Shown: piece by piece, positions 26,926 to 35,061 of the stretch
Layout of the letters: each line of letters starts with the position of its first letter
Position numbering within the stretch: the first letter of the stretch is position 1
Source of the DNA: Streptomyces sp. NBC_00448
GTDB lineage: Bacteria; Actinomycetota; Actinomycetes; Streptomycetales; Streptomycetaceae
Assembly (NCBI RefSeq): GCF_036014115.1
Contig: NZ_CP107913.1
Location: 5,697,501-5,761,500 of the forward strand
DNA length: 64,000 bases
Direction of reading: 5' to 3'
Notes under the pieces: generated by a model
What the model was told of the DNA's origin: nothing
The model's input: only the letters and a program-made list of their open reading frames with translations
Database searches by the model: none
Program-made: the position numbers and the translations under genes

Positions 26926-28593
26926 CTACGGGATGTACTCGGTCTCCGCCTCGGACGTGTAGCGGTAGCGCAACTCGCGGTGCGCGGCGACGAGTTCGCG
27001 CAGCTCGGGCGCGTTGCCGCCGTATGCCTCCTCCAGCAGACGGGCGAGCTGGCGGGCGTTGGGGAAGGTGCCATGCTCCCGCACGTACTGGCGGTAGGCG
27101 GCGAAGTAGGCGTCCTCGACCGGCACGTCGTCGGGCAGGCGGAGGGTGCCGGACGGGTAGGTCGCGAGATCGGCCTCCGGCGCCGGTTCCGCCTCCGGCT
27201 CGGGCGCCGGGGCGGCGGTCCGCTGCTCGGCCGGGCCGGGTTCCTCGGAGCGCTGCCCGGGGAGGGAGACGCCGTTCGCCTCACCCGAACCGTTGACCGG
27301 GTTGCCGCCGATGCCACCGTTGCCCTTGCTCACGCCGTTGGCCGCGTCGCCGTTCGTGCCCACGCTGCCCAACGGGCGGGTGCGGTTGGGCCCGGCGGGC
27401 ACCATCACCTGGGGCTGCGGCTGCTGGTGGGCCGGGCCCTGCCCCGGGAACTCCGCGCCGGGGAAGTCCTGCCCCGGCACCTGCTGTCCCGGCATCTCCT
27501 GCGGCGCGAAAGCCTGCTGCGGGTCGGCGTATCCGGCCGGGCCGTAGGGATAGGGGTACGGATGTCCCTGGGCCTGGGCGGCCTGCTGCGCGGCGAACCA
27601 GGGGCTGTCGTGCGGCGCGCCCTGCCAGTCCTGCTGGTAGGCCTGCTCCTGGAGTTGGCGTTCGTACATCTGCCGCTCGTACTCCTGCGCCTGGGCCAGC
27701 GCCAGGTCGAAGTCCTGGTCCAGCTCGCTCGCGGGGCCGGCCGGCTGCGTGGGCCGTGCCGCCGCGGCCGCCACCTGGTCGCCGCTCCGCTCACCCGCCT
27801 GCTCGCCAGTGGCCTGCCCGGCGGCCTGACCGGCGGCCGGCTCGCCGGTGGCCGGAGCGCTCGCCCCTGACGCGGCCGCCGTCAACTGCTTTGCCGCGGG
27901 CTGGAGTTCGATGCCGGCCGCCTCCAGGCCCGCGTCCGCGGTCTCGGACAGCGGTACGCCGTAGCGGGCCAGCCGCAGCGGCATGATGGCCTCGATCGGG
28001 GCCCTGCGCCGCCACGCGACGCCGTAACGGGCGCGCAGCCGGGCCCGGTAGACCAGCCGATCCTGCTCGCGCCGGATGACCTCTTCGTAGGAGCGCAGCT
28101 CCCACAGCTTCATCCGCCGCCACAGCCGGAAGGTCGGCACCGGGGCGAGCAGCCAGCGGGTCAGCCGCACACCCTCCATGTGCTTGTCGGCGGTGATGTC
28201 GGCGATCCGGCCGATCGCGTGCCGGGCGGCCTCGACCGCCACCACGAACAGCACCGGGATGATCGCGTGCATGCCGACGCCGAGCGGGTCGGGCCAGGCC
28301 GCGGCGCCGTTGAAGGCGATGGTGGCCGCGGTGAGCAGCCAGGCGGTCTGCCGCAGCAGCGGGAACGGGATGCGCAGCCACGTCAGCAGCAGGTCGAGCG
28401 AGAGCAGCACCACGATGCCGGCGTCCACGCCGATCGGGAAGACGTTCGCGAACCAGCCGAAGCCCTTGTGCAGGGCGAGCGTGCGCACGGCGGCGTACGA
28501 ACCGGCGAAGCCGATTCCGGCGATCACCACGGCACCGGAGACGACGATACCTATCAGTATCCGGTGAGTCCGGGTCAAACGTATCGCGGCCAC
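26926..28593 (-). CDS. DUF2637 membrane protein
   Basis: A 555-residue protein. Residues 1 to about 130 hold four predicted membrane helices (RILIGIVVSGAVVIAGIGFAGSYAAVR, FPIGVDAGIVVLLSLDLLLTWL, TAWLLTAATIAFNGAAAW, AIIPVLFVVAVEAARHAIG), the DUF2637 core. A basic cytoplasmic segment (LWRRMKLWELRSYEEVIRR) follows, then about 250 residues of Pro/Gln/Gly-rich linker, and a C-terminal helical domain (VEDAYFAAYRQYVREHGTFPNARQLARLLEEAYG). DUF2637 proteins also occur on conjugative plasmids beside transfer genes; function unknown. The GTG at 28593 has AGGAGGG 7 nt upstream, which decides the start. Confidence 0.85.
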   Translation of the reverse strand: MAAIRLTRTHRILIGIVVSGAVVIAGIGFAGSYAAVRTLALHKGFGWFANVFPIGVDAGIVVLLSLDLLLTWLRIPFPLLRQTAWLLTAATIAFNGAAAWPDPLGVGMHAIIPVLFVVAVEAARHAIGRIADITADKHMEGVRLTRWLLAPVPTFRLWRRMKLWELRSYEEVIRREQDRLVYRARLRARYGVAWRRRAPIEAIMPLRLARYGVPLSETADAGLEAAGIELQPAAKQLTAAASGASAPATGEPAAGQAAGQATGEQAGERSGDQVAAAAARPTQPAGPASELDQDFDLALAQAQEYERQMYERQLQEQAYQQDWQGAPHDSPWFAAQQAAQAQGHPYPYPYGPAGYADPQQAFAPQEMPGQQVPGQDFPGAEFPGQGPAHQQPQPQVMVPAGPNRTRPLGSVGTNGDAANGVSKGNGGIGGNPVNGSGEANGVSLPGQRSEEPGPAEQRTAAPAPEPEAEPAPEADLATYPSGTLRLPDDVPVEDAYFAAYRQYVREHGTFPNARQLARLLEEAYGGNAPELRELVAAHRELRYRYTSEAETEYIP

Positions 28594-28844
28594 CCGCGAC
28601 CCTCCTGCTGGTCGGCACCTGTCCCGTGAACTGGCCGACCCAGACTGCCACATGCGGGTGGCGTCGGGAGGATCGGTTGACGCCGGAGTCGACTCGCGGT
28701 CGGACAAACGTACGGATACGGGGCCCATGAGGCCGAGTTGTTACGCGCTGCGGAGGGCGGCGGACCGTGGCGGGCCGCAGCGGCGTTGCGGCAGCGTCGC
28801 GGCGGCGGCGTCGGAGGGGAGACGCAAGCGGCGTGGAAGCGGCG

Positions 28845-29588
28845 TTAGGCGTTGGCCGCCGCGATCGAGGCGACCACGTCCTTCGCGGCGCGCTGGGCGT
28901 CGCTGTTCACGGTCTTCGCGCTCGGGTTCTTCTTGCCCTCCAGGCCGGCGCCGTCGTACTCCACGATCAGGACGACGTTGCCGGTGCGGACCACCATCGA
29001 GTCGTTCTGCGACTTGACCTTCGAGACGATCGTCCAGCCGCTGATCGAGCGGGCCTCGTCGCCGAGCCCGGTCACGCCGGTGGCGGAGGTGCCCGCGGTC
29101 TTCTCCACCGCGGAGACCTCGTCGGTGAACCGCTTGTGCGCCTGGAGGTCGGCCGCGCCCAGCTGGGGGGAGGAGTCGTAGCGCTCCAGGGTGACCGAGA
29201 GCCAGCGGTACTGGAAGCCGTCCTTGCCGTTGCCGGTCCACGAGCAGCCGCTGCGGGAGCCGCCGGTGTCGGCGGTGTCCGTCGCCGTGCCGCCGCTGTG
29301 CTTGGCCTTCGGGACCAGCTTGCTGATCGTGTCCTTGGTGATCGTCTTGCAGGACGACGGCAGCGTCTTGAAGCGCGCGGGCGCGATCGGGGGTGTGGTG
29401 GTGGCGCTCGGGGTCGGCGCGGGCGAGCCGTTCTTCCCGCCGGAGCCGGAACTCGCGGTGGAGCCGGAGGCGGAGTGGGACGAGCCGCCGGAGCCCGAGG
29501 AGCAGCCGGCCACCAGCAGGGCGGGCACGGTCGCGCAGGCGAGCAGCACGGCCAGGCGGCGCTTGGAGGGGCGTCGACGTCGTTCCAT
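28845..29588 (-). CDS. DUF3558-type lipoprotein (first copy)
   Basis: A 247-residue exported lipoprotein: basic N-terminus (MERRRRPSKRR), hydrophobic core and lipobox LLVAGC with the lipidated Cys at about residue 29, then a Ser/Gly/Thr-rich linker and a globular domain with SSCKTITKDTISKLVP and SGCSWTGNGKD, cysteines of the DUF3558 type. Extracytoplasmic, function unknown. It is a paralogue of the next gene (same lipobox, LPxxC...L-VP layout), suggesting local duplication. Both lie between the DUF2637 gene and rtcB on the minus strand. Confidence 0.8.
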   Translation of the reverse strand: MERRRRPSKRRLAVLLACATVPALLVAGCSSGSGGSSHSASGSTASSGSGGKNGSPAPTPSATTTPPIAPARFKTLPSSCKTITKDTISKLVPKAKHSGGTATDTADTGGSRSGCSWTGNGKDGFQYRWLSVTLERYDSSPQLGAADLQAHKRFTDEVSAVEKTAGTSATGVTGLGDEARSISGWTIVSKVKSQNDSMVVRTGNVVLIVEYDGAGLEGKKNPSAKTVNSDAQRAAKDVVASIAAANA

Positions 29589-29678
29589 GGTCTCGGGTTC
29601 CTTCGGCAGCGGAGGCGGTCGGCCGGTTCGGCCCACCACCCTAAGGGGTCGCGGTGAACCCCTGGCCTGCGCGCCGGT

Positions 29679-30593
29679 TCAGCCCTCGACTTTGTGCTGG
29701 AGGTCGCTCGCCACCTTCTCGGCGCCCTTCTGCAGGTCAGCGCTCTTCGGTGGCTGTGCGTCGGTGGGCGACGACTGCGTGTAGGTGACGGTCGCCAGGA
29801 CGTTCGCGGTGCGGAAAACCAGTGTCACCGTGCGGCTCGCGCCCTTTCCGGGCTTCTTCGCCACGTCGTTGATGAATGCGGCGTTTCCCACACCGGACAG
29901 CAGCCGCGGGGCGAGATCGGGGCTGCCCGTGTTCGCGTCGTTCGCCCCGATTGCGTCGTCCGAGGAGCCGGTCGAGGACGGAGCGCCCGAGCCGGACGAG
30001 GAGTTGCCGCCCGCGCCGCTGGTCGCGCTGCTGCCGCTGGTGCCCGCGCTCCCGTTCGACCCGCTGTTCGCGGTCCCGGTCGACGACGAGGTGGTCGGGG
30101 TCGTCGGGCTCGTGGTCGACGGCGAGCCGCCGGGCGGGGTCGACGGGATCGACGCCGCCTGGGCCCGCTTGTCGAAGTCCGACGACGCCTGCGCCTCATC
30201 GCTGACCGACGGGTCGTACGACACCACCCGGACCAGGCTCAGGCTCAGCAAGCGGGAGGTGCCGTCGGCTGCCTTCACCTTCCACGAGCAGCCCACCAGC
30301 CGGTCGGTGTCGTACGTCAGGGACTCCGCGCCCGAGTAGTCCTGCAGACCCGGCACCAGCTTCTTCAGCGAGTCCGTGTCCACGGACGTGCAGGGCTGCG
30401 GCAGCGTGCGGTACTTGCCCGGGGGCGCGGACGAGACGCTGCCGCCCGTGACCGGCCCGGTCTTCCCGTCACCGTCCGCGCCGTCCGACGAGCCGGAGCT
30501 GGTGCACGCGCCCAGGGTGGCGACCGCGACCGCGGTCAGCACGGCCCCGGCGGCGAGCGGCAGCCTTCGTGTCGACGGCAACGTGGACCGCAC
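29679..30593 (-). CDS. DUF3558-type lipoprotein (second copy)
   Basis: A 304-residue lipoprotein with signal peptide LPLAAGAVLTAVAVATLGAC (lipobox ending in Cys) and a domain YRTLPQPCTSVDTDSLKKLVPGLQ, VGCSWKV, paralogous to the first copy. A low-complexity Ser/Thr/Gly-rich insertion (about residues 165-225) splits the C-terminal domain ahead of AFINDVAKKPGKGASRTVTLVFRTANVLATVTY. The GTG at 30593 is preferred because AAAGGGG lies 8 nt upstream; ATG 30614, seven codons earlier, is the alternative. Divergent from rtcB. Confidence 0.8.
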   Translation of the reverse strand: MRSTLPSTRRLPLAAGAVLTAVAVATLGACTSSGSSDGADGDGKTGPVTGGSVSSAPPGKYRTLPQPCTSVDTDSLKKLVPGLQDYSGAESLTYDTDRLVGCSWKVKAADGTSRLLSLSLVRVVSYDPSVSDEAQASSDFDKRAQAASIPSTPPGGSPSTTSPTTPTTSSSTGTANSGSNGSAGTSGSSATSGAGGNSSSGSGAPSSTGSSDDAIGANDANTGSPDLAPRLLSGVGNAAFINDVAKKPGKGASRTVTLVFRTANVLATVTYTQSSPTDAQPPKSADLQKGAEKVASDLQHKVEG

Positions 30594-30842
30594 CGGCCGG
30601 ACCCCTTTCGTCATTCCTCGCGGGTAATTCCTTGGCGCATACGAGCGAGCCTTGGACACAATGTCTATCGCACCCGGGACCGAAACCGCCCGTCGGGGCG
30701 GTGCGCCGGACGGCCCGCGCAAGCCCGCCGGTACGACCCGATCGTCACGCCGTACGCGCCCCCACGGGCCGTGCGGAGCGTGTCCTCGCTCCCTTTCTTC
30801 GTATTGTCGCTCAATTATCCGTACCGCCATCGGGGGGAATCC

Positions 30843-32036
30843 ATGTCGTACACCGAGCTGCCGGGCGTCCGCGTACCGATCCGGATGTGGGCCGACCCCG
30901 CGTCCGTAGAACAGGGCGCCATGCAGCAACTGCGCAATGTCTCCTCGCTGCCCTGGATCAAGGGCCTCGCGGTCATGCCCGACGTCCACTACGGCAAGGG
31001 CGCGACCGTCGGCTCGGTCATCGCGATGCACGGCGCGGTCTGCCCGGCCGCGGTCGGTGTCGACATCGGCTGCGGGATGAGCGCGGTCAAGACCTCGCTG
31101 CGGGCGGGCGACCTCCCCGGCGACCTCTCCCGGCTGCGCACCAAGATCGAGCAGGCCATCCCGGTCGGCCGCGGCCTGCACGCCGACCCGGTCGACCCGG
31201 GCACGATCCACGGGTTCCGCACCGCGGGCTGGTCCGACTTCTGGACCCGCTTCGACGGCCTCGCCGACGACGTGAAGTTCCGTGCCGAACGCGCCGCCCA
31301 GCAGATGGGCACGCTGGGTGGCGGGAATCACTACATCGAAGTCTCGCTCGATGCCGACGAAGCGCTCTGGCTGACCCTGCACTCCGGTTCCCGGAACATC
31401 GGCAAGGAACTCGCCGAGCACCACATCGGGATCGCCCAGGGCCTGTCCCACAACAAGGGCCTGGTCGACCGTGACCTCGCGGTCTTCGTCGCCGACACCC
31501 CGCAGATGGCCGCCTACCGCAGCGACCTCTACTGGGCGCAGGAGTACGCGAAGTGGAACCGGGCCGTGATGATGACCCTGCTCCGCGAGGTCGTCCGGAA
31601 GGAGTTCAAGAAGGCCAAGCCGGTCTTCGAGCCCGAGATCTCCTGCCACCACAACTACGTCGCCGAGGAGCGCTACGACGGCATGGACCTGCTCGTCACC
31701 CGCAAGGGCGCGATCCGCGCGGGCAGCGGCGAGTACGGCATCATCCCCGGCTCCATGGGCACCGCGACATACATCGTGCGCGGCCTCGGCAACACGGCGG
31801 CGTTCAACTCCGCGTCCCACGGCGCCGGCCGCCGGATGAGCCGCGGCGCGGCCAAGAAGCGCTTCACCACCCGCGACCTGGAGGACCAGACCCGCGGCGT
31901 CGAGTGCCGCAAGGACTCCGGCGTCGTGGACGAGATCCCCAGCGCCTACAAGCCGATCGAGCAGGTGATGGACCAGCAGCGCGACCTGGTCGAGGTGGTG
32001 GCGAAGCTCAAGCAGATCGTCTGCGTCAAGGGCTGA
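30843..32036 (+). CDS. rtcB: RtcB family RNA ligase
   Basis: A 397-residue GTP- and Mn-dependent RNA ligase joining 2',3'-cyclic phosphate or 3'-phosphate and 5'-OH ends, used in RNA repair. The two-metal site and guanylation residues are present: MPDVHYGKG, VGVDIGCGMSAVKT, LGGGNHYIEV, LHSGSRNIG and the guanylated His in SASHGAGRRMSR. The ATG at 30843 follows GGGGGG. No RtcA cyclase or archease gene is beside it. The upstream 230 nt serve both rtcB and the divergent lipoprotein gene. Confidence 0.95.
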   Translation: MSYTELPGVRVPIRMWADPASVEQGAMQQLRNVSSLPWIKGLAVMPDVHYGKGATVGSVIAMHGAVCPAAVGVDIGCGMSAVKTSLRAGDLPGDLSRLRTKIEQAIPVGRGLHADPVDPGTIHGFRTAGWSDFWTRFDGLADDVKFRAERAAQQMGTLGGGNHYIEVSLDADEALWLTLHSGSRNIGKELAEHHIGIAQGLSHNKGLVDRDLAVFVADTPQMAAYRSDLYWAQEYAKWNRAVMMTLLREVVRKEFKKAKPVFEPEISCHHNYVAEERYDGMDLLVTRKGAIRAGSGEYGIIPGSMGTATYIVRGLGNTAAFNSASHGAGRRMSRGAAKKRFTTRDLEDQTRGVECRKDSGVVDEIPSAYKPIEQVMDQQRDLVEVVAKLKQIVCVKG

Positions 32037-32084
32037 GCCGGGCGGGGGCGAGCTAAGGCCCGTGCCCGGCTGGTTCGCTCGGGT

Positions 32085-32110
32085 GCCGGGCCGGTGCACG
32101 CCGGCCCGGC
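32085..32110 (+). terminator. Hairpin terminator of rtcB
   Basis: GCCGGGCCGG (32085-32094) pairs perfectly with CCGGCCCGGC (32101-32110) around a 6-nt loop, 48 nt beyond the rtcB stop. Confidence 0.75.
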
Positions 32111-32140
32111 CTGCGGCGAGTTCAGAGGTTTCCTTGAGGT

Positions 32141-32160
32141 GGGGTGGGGGTGGGGGTGGG
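32141..32160 (+). promoter_or_regulatory. G-quadruplex motif upstream of the DUF3592 gene
   Basis: Four G runs of 4, 5, 5 and 3 guanines separated by single T loops, ideal for a parallel quadruplex on the plus strand (RNA or non-template DNA). It lies 63 nt before the start of the DUF3592 gene, between the rtcB hairpin and that gene. Confidence 0.7.
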
Positions 32161-32223
32161 TACTGTCCCGGGCACAGGGGCCGGGGTGTGGGGCCGACGG
32201 GGGAAACGCGAGGGGGACGCGCT

Positions 32224-32640
32224 ATGGACGCGATGTTCTATGGGGTGCCCGCGCTGATCGGGCTGGTGGCGCTGGCGGTGGCGATCGGGAGCGTGCGGCG
32301 GGCGCTGGAGTTGCGGGCGGCATGGCGCAGCGGGCTGACCGCCGAGGGGCGGTGCCTGCGGACGTACACCACGCACAGCGAGGACAGCACCACCCACCAC
32401 CACGTGTACGCGTTCACCACGGTGGACGGGCGCGAGGTCCGGTTCGAGGAGCGGAACGGGCCGACGACCCGGGTGGCGGGCGACCACGTCACCGTGCACT
32501 ACACGGCCGCGCGGCCGGAGAAGGCGACGGCGGCCGCGCCGGGGGGCGTGAAGAACGCGGTGGGCGCGGTCGCGGTGGTGGCGTTCTGCGGTGTGGTGAT
32601 CGCGTTCTGCGCGGCGTTCGCGATCACGGTGCCCGCGTAG
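32224..32640 (+). CDS. DUF3592 domain-containing membrane protein
   Basis: A 138-residue protein: N-terminal helix (AMFYGVPALIGLVALAVAIGSV), a small beta-rich DUF3592 domain (AEGRCLRTYTTHSEDSTTHHHVYAFTTVDGREVRFEE to HVTVHYTAARP) and a C-terminal helix (AVGAVAVVAFCGVVIAFCAAFAI). The domain probably faces outside the membrane; function unknown. The ATG at 32224 has GAGGGGG upstream. Convergent with the SDR gene, 21 nt away. Confidence 0.85.
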   Translation: MDAMFYGVPALIGLVALAVAIGSVRRALELRAAWRSGLTAEGRCLRTYTTHSEDSTTHHHVYAFTTVDGREVRFEERNGPTTRVAGDHVTVHYTAARPEKATAAAPGGVKNAVGAVAVVAFCGVVIAFCAAFAITVPA

Positions 32641-32661
32641 CCGCGGCCGGAGCCGCGCGGC

Positions 32662-33426
32662 TCACTGCTCCCGGTGGACCTTGGTGTTGCTGGCCTGGGC
32701 GCGCGGTCGCAGCACCAGGAGGTCGACGTTGACGTGGGAGGGGCGGGTGACGGCCCAGGCGACGGTGTCCGCGACGTCGTCGGCGGTGAGGGGTTCGGCC
32801 ACACCGGCGTAGACGGCCTCGGCGCGGGCGGTGTCGCCGTGGAAGCGGGTGAGCGCGAACTCCTCGGTCCTGACCATGCCGGGGGCGATCTCGATCACCC
32901 GCACCGGCTTGCCGTTGAGCTCCAGGCGCAGCGTCTCGGCGATGACGTGGGCGCCGTGCTTCGCCGCCACGTAGCCGCCGCCGCCTTCGTACGTGCCCAG
33001 GCCCGCGGTCGAGGAGAGCACCACGACGGTGCCGTCACCGGAGCCGGTCAGCGCGGGCAGCAGAGCCTGGGTGACGTTGAGCACGCCGAGCACGTTGACC
33101 TCGTACATGGTGCGCCACTCGGCGGGGTCGGCGGTGGCGACCGGGTCGGTGCCGAGCGCGCCGCCCGCGTTGTTCACCAGGACGTGCAGCGGGGGCAGGG
33201 CGTCCAGGGAGGCGGCGAAGGCGTCGACGGCGGCGCGGTCGGTGACGTCGAGGGCGTGCACGGAGGCGCTGCGGCCGTCGGCGGTCAACTCCTTGGCGAG
33301 CGCGTCCAGTCGGTCGGTGCGGCGGGCGGCGAGTGCGACGTGGTAGCCGGCCTCGGCGAGCCTGCGGGCGGTCGCGGCGCCGATGCCGCTGCTCGCACCG
33401 GTGACCACTGCGGTACGGGAACTCAT
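32662..33426 (-). CDS. Short-chain dehydrogenase/reductase (SDR)
   Basis: A 254-residue classical SDR with TGASSGIGAATARR (NADP-binding), LDVTD, NNAGGALG, VVVLSSTAG (catalytic Ser) and YVAAKHG (catalytic Tyr/Lys). It belongs to the YdfG-like group that reduces hydroxy-acids or aldehydes; the substrate is not evident. ATG 33426 follows AAAGG. A pair of 16-bp direct repeats lies 46-85 nt upstream. Confidence 0.9.
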   Translation of the reverse strand: MSSRTAVVTGASSGIGAATARRLAEAGYHVALAARRTDRLDALAKELTADGRSASVHALDVTDRAAVDAFAASLDALPPLHVLVNNAGGALGTDPVATADPAEWRTMYEVNVLGVLNVTQALLPALTGSGDGTVVVLSSTAGLGTYEGGGGYVAAKHGAHVIAETLRLELNGKPVRVIEIAPGMVRTEEFALTRFHGDTARAEAVYAGVAEPLTADDVADTVAWAVTRPSHVNVDLLVLRPRAQASNTKVHREQ

Positions 33427-33471
33427 GTCGGGCTGCCTTTCGGACGGTCCTGCTGCTGAGGCCGGTTGAGC

Positions 33472-33511
33472 CGGTCGAACCGGGTCGGGTCGGGTCGGTC
33501 GAACCGGGTCG
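33472..33511. repeat. 16-bp direct repeat upstream of the SDR gene
   Basis: CGGTCGAACCGGGTCG occurs at 33472-33487 and 33496-33511, 24 bp apart, each containing the near-palindrome GGTCGAACC, with GGGTCG units between. It could be a regulator binding site for the SDR gene. Confidence 0.6.
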
Positions 33512-33590
33512 AGCCGCTTGCCGGGCTCCGGACGCGCCGGACGGCTCGGCTCCTACCTGTTCAGCATAGGTGCGGCCGTACCGCCGGCGC

Positions 33591-34109
33591 TCAGGAGTCC
33601 GCGTTCAGCGCCCGCAGCATGATCCGCTGGTCGAAGGCGAGCAGGGCGACCGTCGTCGCGCACATCAGCAGCGCGAAGGCGATGTGCGCGGCCGGCGCGG
33701 TCGCCTCGACGCCGACCAGGCCGAGCACGAAGTGGACGCCGACGCGCAGCGCGATCAGGCCGACGGCGAGCTTGCGGGTCTTCTTGCCGCGCAGGATCGC
33801 CTTCGCCATCTTCAGCCGGCCGCGCAGCACGGTCCTGGCCAGCACCACGTTCACCACGGCCGCGACCACGATGACGATCCAGCCGTGCGGGTCGCTCTTG
33901 ACGATGTCGTACGAGGCGCCGATCAGGCCCTCGAAGGCGAAGAACCAGACCGGGACGGGCTGGTAGCCACCGGTGGCGGTGCCGGTCCTGGCGTCGGCAC
34001 CGCCCTTCGCGCCGGTGCCGGTGCCGATGCCGTTGCCAACGCCGGCGGGGTCGCCGCTCCGCGGGGACGGCCAGGTCGTGGTCTGCGGGACTGCCTCGGT
34101 GGTTGCCAT
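33591..34109 (-). CDS. Conserved membrane protein, unknown function
   Basis: A 172-residue protein with a 50-residue Gly/Thr-rich N-terminal tail and about four hydrophobic segments (VWFFAFEGLIGASYDIV, WIVIVVAAVVNVVLA, LAVGLIALRVGVHFVLGLVGV, AAHIAFALLMCATTVALLAF). No recognisable domain. The ATG at 34109 starts a typical MATTEAVPQTT leader; the longer frame is not preferred. It lies downstream of folD in the same direction with a 91-nt gap and could be cotranscribed. Confidence 0.7.
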   Translation of the reverse strand: MATTEAVPQTTTWPSPRSGDPAGVGNGIGTGTGAKGGADARTGTATGGYQPVPVWFFAFEGLIGASYDIVKSDPHGWIVIVVAAVVNVVLARTVLRGRLKMAKAILRGKKTRKLAVGLIALRVGVHFVLGLVGVEATAPAAHIAFALLMCATTVALLAFDQRIMLRALNADS

Positions 34110-34200
34110 GGACTCAGCTTCGCGTCCGCGGGAGTGCCGGCGGCAGAGCCGGACGTCCGGGGTCGGCGATGACATCTGTCATGTCCGGCCCCGCCGTTCG

Positions 34201-35061
34201 TCACCCCTCGGCCGCCCGGCGGGCGGCGAGCACGGTGTGCCGCAGCAGCAGCGCCGTGGTGATCGGGCCGACGCCGCCGGGCACCGGCGACACCGCGCCC
34301 GCCACCGTCGCGGCCGACGCGTCCACGTCGCCGGCCAGCCCGCCCTCCGGCGTCGGGTTGGTGCCGACGTCGACGACGACCGCCCCCTGGCGCAGGTGTT
34401 CCGCGGTGATCAGCCCGATCCGGCCGGCGGCCGCGACCACGATGTCCGCCTGCCGGGTGACCGCCGGCAGGTCGGCGGTGCGGGAGTGGGCGACGGTCAC
34501 CGTGGCGTCCCGGTCCAGCAGCAGGTGCGCCAGCGGCTTGCCGACCACCGTGGAGCGGCCGACGACGGTGACCGTACGGCCGGAGAGCGGGACGTCGTAG
34601 AAGTCCAGGAGCTGGACGACGGCTTCGGCGGTGGCGGGGGCGAAAGCGGGCAGTCCGGCGGCGAGCCGGCCCAGGCTCAGCGGGTTCGCGCCGTCGACGT
34701 CCTTGGCCGGGTCGAGGGCGGCGGCCAGGTCCGCGGCGACCGCGCCCTTGGGCAGCGGGGTCTGGAGGATGACGCCGTGCACGGACCGGTCCGCGCTCAG
34801 CCGCTCCAACTCCTCCCGGATGAGCGCGGGTTCGCTGTCGGCGGGCAGCGTCACGAGGTCGCAGGTCAGCCCGGCCTTCTCGGCGGCGCGGGCGATGGAG
34901 CGTACGTACCAGGCGGTCGACTCGTCCTCGGTGGCGACCACCACGGCCAGCCGGGGCCGGTTCCCACCGGCGGCCGACTCGGCGGCGGCAAGGGCGACTT
35001 CGGCCCGGATCTCGGCGGCGCGCGGGCGGCCGTCCAGGGTCACCGAAGGCGTGGCGGTCAT
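34201..35061 (-). CDS. folD: FolD-family methylene-THF dehydrogenase lacking the cyclohydrolase lysine
   Basis: A 286-residue member of the bifunctional 5,10-methylene-THF dehydrogenase/methenyl-THF cyclohydrolase family. The NADP fold (TVVGRSTVVGKPLAHLLL), LQTPLPKG, DVDGANPLSLGRL and PVPGGVGPITTALL are kept. The catalytic motif YVxxKxKA reads YVRSIARA: the lysine (human Lys56, E. coli YVASK) is Ile56, and the normal GFHPYNVG or similar after DVDG is altered too. Published human Lys56 mutants lose cyclohydrolase and keep dehydrogenase activity. The partner gene fchA is coupled (4-nt overlap) and could supply the missing step. Confidence 0.9.
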   Translation of the reverse strand: MTATPSVTLDGRPRAAEIRAEVALAAAESAAGGNRPRLAVVVATEDESTAWYVRSIARAAEKAGLTCDLVTLPADSEPALIREELERLSADRSVHGVILQTPLPKGAVAADLAAALDPAKDVDGANPLSLGRLAAGLPAFAPATAEAVVQLLDFYDVPLSGRTVTVVGRSTVVGKPLAHLLLDRDATVTVAHSRTADLPAVTRQADIVVAAAGRIGLITAEHLRQGAVVVDVGTNPTPEGGLAGDVDASAATVAGAVSPVPGGVGPITTALLLRHTVLAARRAAEG

